DNA of 64,000 nucleotides from NCBI GenBank assembly GCA_003667245.1, contig RCNN01000154.1, forward strand, positions 1 to 64,000. Direction: 5' to 3'. The notes under the pieces are model-generated. The model was not told the DNA's origin, did not search any database, and saw nothing but the letters and a program-made list of their open reading frames with translations. Below, in pieces: positions 60,343 through 64,000 of the stretch. Both the position numbers and the translations under genes were made by a program. Every line of letters starts with the position of its first letter. The stretch's first letter is position 1. Source of the DNA: Heterostelium multicystogenum (Eukaryota > Evosea > Eumycetozoa > Acytosteliales > Acytosteliaceae).

Positions 60343-63160
60343 ATGAAGCAAATTGATATCGATTTAGATAGGCATAGTATAAGTACATTGCAGGTGAAGT
60401 TGGATATCAAGCTATTCACTTCAAAGTCATGCATCAAGCCATTACCAACGACTGTAGCAACATCTATTTCCGCAACAAACGAATCAACAGAGTATATCTT
60501 TAGTGTTACTACAAACAGTTTCATCAATATCTATATAAAGAGCAATAGAGATAAAGATAGTCATAGTGTAAAGCTATTCAAGGTAGGTGAGATGACTCTG
60601 CGGTTGATTCTGAAGTTAATCTAACAGACTCTTTGCTGTTGGTCTATATAGATTATCAATGCACACCAAATACGATAAGAGATTATCAGGTCATCGATAA
60701 CGCCAAGCTGGGAATCTACTTGTTAATTCTACTTAATGATAGATCACTCTGGTCGATCAGTCTGAACTCTCTATTGAAACTAAATTCTACCTCAAACAGT
60801 GTCGGATTGAAGAGAAAGCAGGATAGCAGTGAAACATTGTCCACTGCTTCTAGTTTGTTTGTCAACTTAAACTTTAATGAATCATCCTCTTATTATGTCG
60901 ATTCACTCGACAACTTGGAGTGTATCATTGATGCTAGCCAACCTTTGGCAATCAACACTGGTGGAAATCTAAAGAGTCAACAGAATCAAATCTACATGGT
61001 ATTTAACAATGAGGATGACGAGGATGATTCGATTAAAGATCAATTCGAAGGAATCTCCTCCAAGTTTGAAATACTGTTCCCCTCAAAAGAGCTAAAATCA
61101 ATCATCATAGGCAATCAAATCAACTTATTTAAGTCACATTTTAAACCGTCACTGTATCATGGAAAATTTAACAAGACCAAGGAATCCAACAACAATAACA
61201 TTCATTACATTGACAATAATTTGGCATTACATAATGGAAATCTACTTTTCAAAGAGTATAACAATAGGAGCTACCATTTTGAATTATCAACAGAGAAGAA
61301 CGATACAATTGTAGTATATGAATCCGTCCAAAAACATCTTTATCAACTACCAGGACCAATATCTCAATTTTCAATTGTCGATGTAAGTGTAGAATCAAGC
61401 AGCTAAACAAAGTAGAATCAAGTCAAATCATATTAACTAGCCTATCACTATATATTCAGGATATTTTAATTTGTTTAGTAGGTGGATTATTAAAATTTGT
61501 TTGTCTACAATCATTATTGGATGATCAGGTTTTAAAGTATTTCGATGTAAATAAGTATTATTCACTACCAAACAATATAATGTACTTTGGTGTCCATAAT
61601 ACAGCAGGTTTTGGAAATCAACCGGGACAAATCAATCAGAAATTTAGCATTTCTATTTTGACGTATTCCTCAAAGCTAAATCTTTACAACTTTAATATCA
61701 AGGGTGATTCTACTGTAGAAAGTTCACCATCGTTGTCTTCATCTATTTCTTTCTCTGAAAATACAAGTCCGTTGTCAGTCAATCAATCAATATCAAAGTG
61801 GCCAAAATTCACAGACAATCTGATAAAAAGTCAAGGAGCAGCACCAAGGGATTATGGATAGAATTAAGGTGTTGGACCGCACTCAACAATCTATAAATCA
61901 GCTGATATCTATTTTCTCAAAGAAACCATTCACACCTACATCCCCAAAGTATGCGTTCTCTTCGAATATCACACTTCTTATTTCACCGTTGGTTGAGATA
62001 CAATCTGAATCTACTTCGGTGATTTTTAGATTCAGCCTATGTAACCATACCAATCATTCAATGACAGACGAAGGATGGAATCTTCTCATCCGCTACTGTA
62101 TTACAGACTTTCCAGTGGATACAACTCATACAATTTCAATGCCAATCCCACTTGCTCCTAAAAGCAGCACAAGTTTTGAGCTATCTATTTCATCACTCAA
62201 ACCAACTTCCACAATTACATTCCGACAAACACTGTCTTTTACCATTCCTCAGCCTCCTAAACATCAATTAGCTGCAAATTTTTGGTCAATCAAAAGACTT
62301 TCCATTTATTAGACTTTTTAAAATTCAAGCCCTCAGCAAATACATCTCCTCAGACGCCTGCAGTAAAAGCCAATTATAATAGTGAACAAACTTCAAATAC
62401 ATCTCTTTTAGATCTAATCTTTACCCATACTAATGGCAGGACCACCACCAGTATTAAATATTCGGACTATCTCAATTCGCAGGGCAAAACATTGATGCTA
62501 CCAGTGAATGGGTATCAAATATTTAGCAATCCTGACAACGATAATCACTTAAAGATTCTTAATTACATAACAAGTAAAGAGTTGACAAGTGACACCAAGT
62601 TAGGCAACTCATTTGAGATTTTCTCATCCCAATTTTAAATCAAACATGTCAATCAATAGTATGTAGTCGGAGTGAATGACACCATACCATTTCAGCAACT
62701 AACATTATAATATTAAGGTCATGATCAAGGAAAAACTTATACTGTTCAATTTGGCTCAAAAGGTGCACTGATACCAAAGGAATTCAGACATCTATTAATT
62801 CAATCATTATTACAAAGAGAGATACATTCTGAAAGTAAGTTGAAGTCTGAAATGCAATTAACAGACATTTAGACAAAAAGATATTTGGACTAGTCTAACC
62901 ACATTTTGCTACTACAAGAATTTAAGATGAATGAAGATAACTATTCGAAAGCACTGAATTTCTTAAAGGACAAAATGAAGGTTTGGGTTCCAAGAAAAGA
63001 GGCCACCAAACAAACACTTCGCACATGGCAATCCAGTATTTCTGAACTGACCGATCTGGCGAGTATAGATTCCTGTGATGCTCTCCAGTCCAAGATTGAG
63101 CAAAATTCGCAATATCTACAGAAAATACAAGAACTATTTGAATCGATTGTTATCATCTAA
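60343..63160 (+). CDS. FAAP100-like Fanconi core-complex protein
   Basis: Exons 60343-60586, 60628-61382, 61460-62658, 62718-62834 and 62919-63160, about 840 residues. The N-terminus has propeller-like strands (TEYIFSVTTNSFINIYIKS, LLLVYIDYQ). Blocks that follow the order of human FAAP100: QLPGPISQFSIVDDILICLVGG (like its LPGPV segment), FRFSLCNHTNHSMTDEGWNL (like its VLENSSSFSLDQGWTL), a TISMPIPLAP strand (like TIPVDQLGPG) and a C-terminal coiled coil (SISELTDLASIDSC to LQKIQELFESIVII). FAAP100 binds FANCB and FANCL in the ubiquitin-ligase part of the Fanconi core. Three one-base errors are corrected (61855, 62276-62280, 62635-62638). The match is from memory of the human protein, not from a search. 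Confidence 0.55.
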
Positions 63161-63292
63161 ATAAAAAGTCTTTACATTTGTACATAGCTAAGCTCGAGTT
63201 GCTGGGTTTGTTGTTATACTAAGTGTTTATTTTGAACTGATATCTGTTCTGCCTGTCGCATTAGTTATCTTATCTGTCTCTTTCTTATTCTA

Positions 63293-64000
63293 TTATTGTG
63301 CTGCGAATGAGATAACCATTGGTTTGTCTTGTGTAACTTTAAAACCTTGAAGATGTGACATGGCAACAGCTGATTTGGTGTCGTCATCAAACTCAACAAA
63401 GGCCACACCTTTTTTGGCAGCTGTCATACTGATACTTTGGAAACCTGGGAATCTATGAAAGTTAAATGAAATAACTGTTAGATTACTGTTATTGTAATGT
63501 TTGAATAGCTATTGCAAGTTATAGATATATTGGTTGGTAGTACATACTGAGAGAACAACATATTCAACATCATTTCTTCACATTGTTCTGGGAGATTCTC
63601 TACAAAAAGAATCTTATTAGGTGGAGCTTCTCTTGGTTGCAGAGGAGCGGGAGCAGAGGTAGTTGGTTTTGGTTTTGCTGTAGATGGTTTCTTTGTTTGT
63701 TGTTTCTTTGCCTTTTTCTTTTCTTGATCGTTTTCTCTTTCTCTTTTCTTTTCAATATATGTACCATCGAGTTTAGAAACTGCATCTGATTTAGATTTAG
63801 CATATTGTATTTTCTGTAGATCAATTGATTGCGAAAAGGAGTAGTGAGCAAGTAACAAGAATGTTAGTATTATTTTTATACAGTGAAGTGAAGTAGATCA
63901 TCAGAACTATCTCATGAGCAGTCGATGGTTTTACTGAAACATACCATTGGTCTACCTAAAAACTCGAATCCATTCAACTCTCTAAGTGCATTCGATGCAG
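63293..64000 (-). CDS. U1A/U2B''-type snRNP protein, 5' end outside window
   Basis: Spliceosomal RNA-binding protein with two RRMs. Exons 64000-63945 (partial), 63813-63548 and 63452-63293. The end of RRM1 is visible (ALRELNGFEFLGRPM, then KIQYAKSKSDAVSKLDGTYIEKK); a Lys/Glu-rich then Pro/Ala linker follows; RRM2 starts PPNKILFVENLPEQCEEMMLNMLFSQF, with GVAFVEFDDDTKSAVAMSHLQG (RNP1) and ends FKVTQDKPMVISFAAQ. The family pattern of U1A/U2B'' (PPN-ILF-NLPE, ML-MLF-QFPGF) is clear; the two cannot be told apart without RRM1. No frame errors in this part. The 5' exon and start lie beyond position 64000. Confidence 0.92.

Overview
The window is nuclear DNA from a dictyostelid social amoeba. The evidence is AT-rich intergenic DNA with long A/T tracts, short introns with GTAAGT/GTATGT-type donors, TAA-biased stops, Asn/Gln/Thr homopolymers inside proteins, and dictyostelid gene families (cAMP-receptor-like GPCR, MSP-TKL kinase, ASG1-like protein). 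Coding DNA looks less AT-biased than that of Dictyostelium discoideum, which suggests another lineage; that is inference. Nothing prokaryotic, viral or CRISPR-like was seen.

Layout, left to right. 1.3-7 kb: complex I subunit NDUFA5, a multi-ADF-H protein (minus strand) and a Crl-type GPCR. 7.6-11.5 kb: two GOLGA7/ERF4-like membrane proteins flanking a four-CBS protein. 11.7-15.9 kb: a FANCM/MPH1 DNA translocase. 16.4-17.1 kb: cyclophilin A, followed by a 3.3 kb gene desert. 20.4-23.8 kb: an ASG1-like protein convergent with a mitochondrial HugZ/PNPOx-like protein. 24.5-27.9 kb: a secreted cell-surface protein and a second, broken copy whose first exon is inverted. 28.3-30.1 kb: a BROX-type BRO1 protein with a C-terminal CAAX-like box. 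30.7-36.4 kb: a five-exon GGWW mini-protein, COQ2, an Alba protein, an unassigned exon-like fragment and NDUFB3. 36.9-40.2 kb: phospholipase D. 41.9-47.5 kb: a FUSC-like transporter and a SAP-BED-hAT protein. 48-51.2 kb: a type I membrane protein and a secreted PF03640-repeat protein. 52-59 kb: POLE2 and a TKL kinase. 59.7-64 kb: a YPAGYP mini-protein, a FAAP100-like protein and, cut by the right edge, a U1A/U2B''-type snRNP protein.

Two things stand out. First, almost every long coding region is interrupted by single-base insertions or deletions, mostly in short T or A runs. Correcting each one restores a recognisable, conserved reading frame, so I read them as consensus sequence errors and not as gene decay. 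Many genes therefore look like two to six separate ORFs and have been merged here. Second, the window holds good candidates for two Fanconi-anaemia pathway proteins (FANCM and a FAAP100-like protein) plus the replicative polymerase subunit POLE2, a genome-maintenance set of some interest in an amoeba.

Gene density is high: convergent pairs are only 90-135 bp apart (ASG1/HugZ, FUSC/hAT, FAAP100/U1A), while divergent promoters occupy about 1.5-1.8 kb of A/T-rich DNA.
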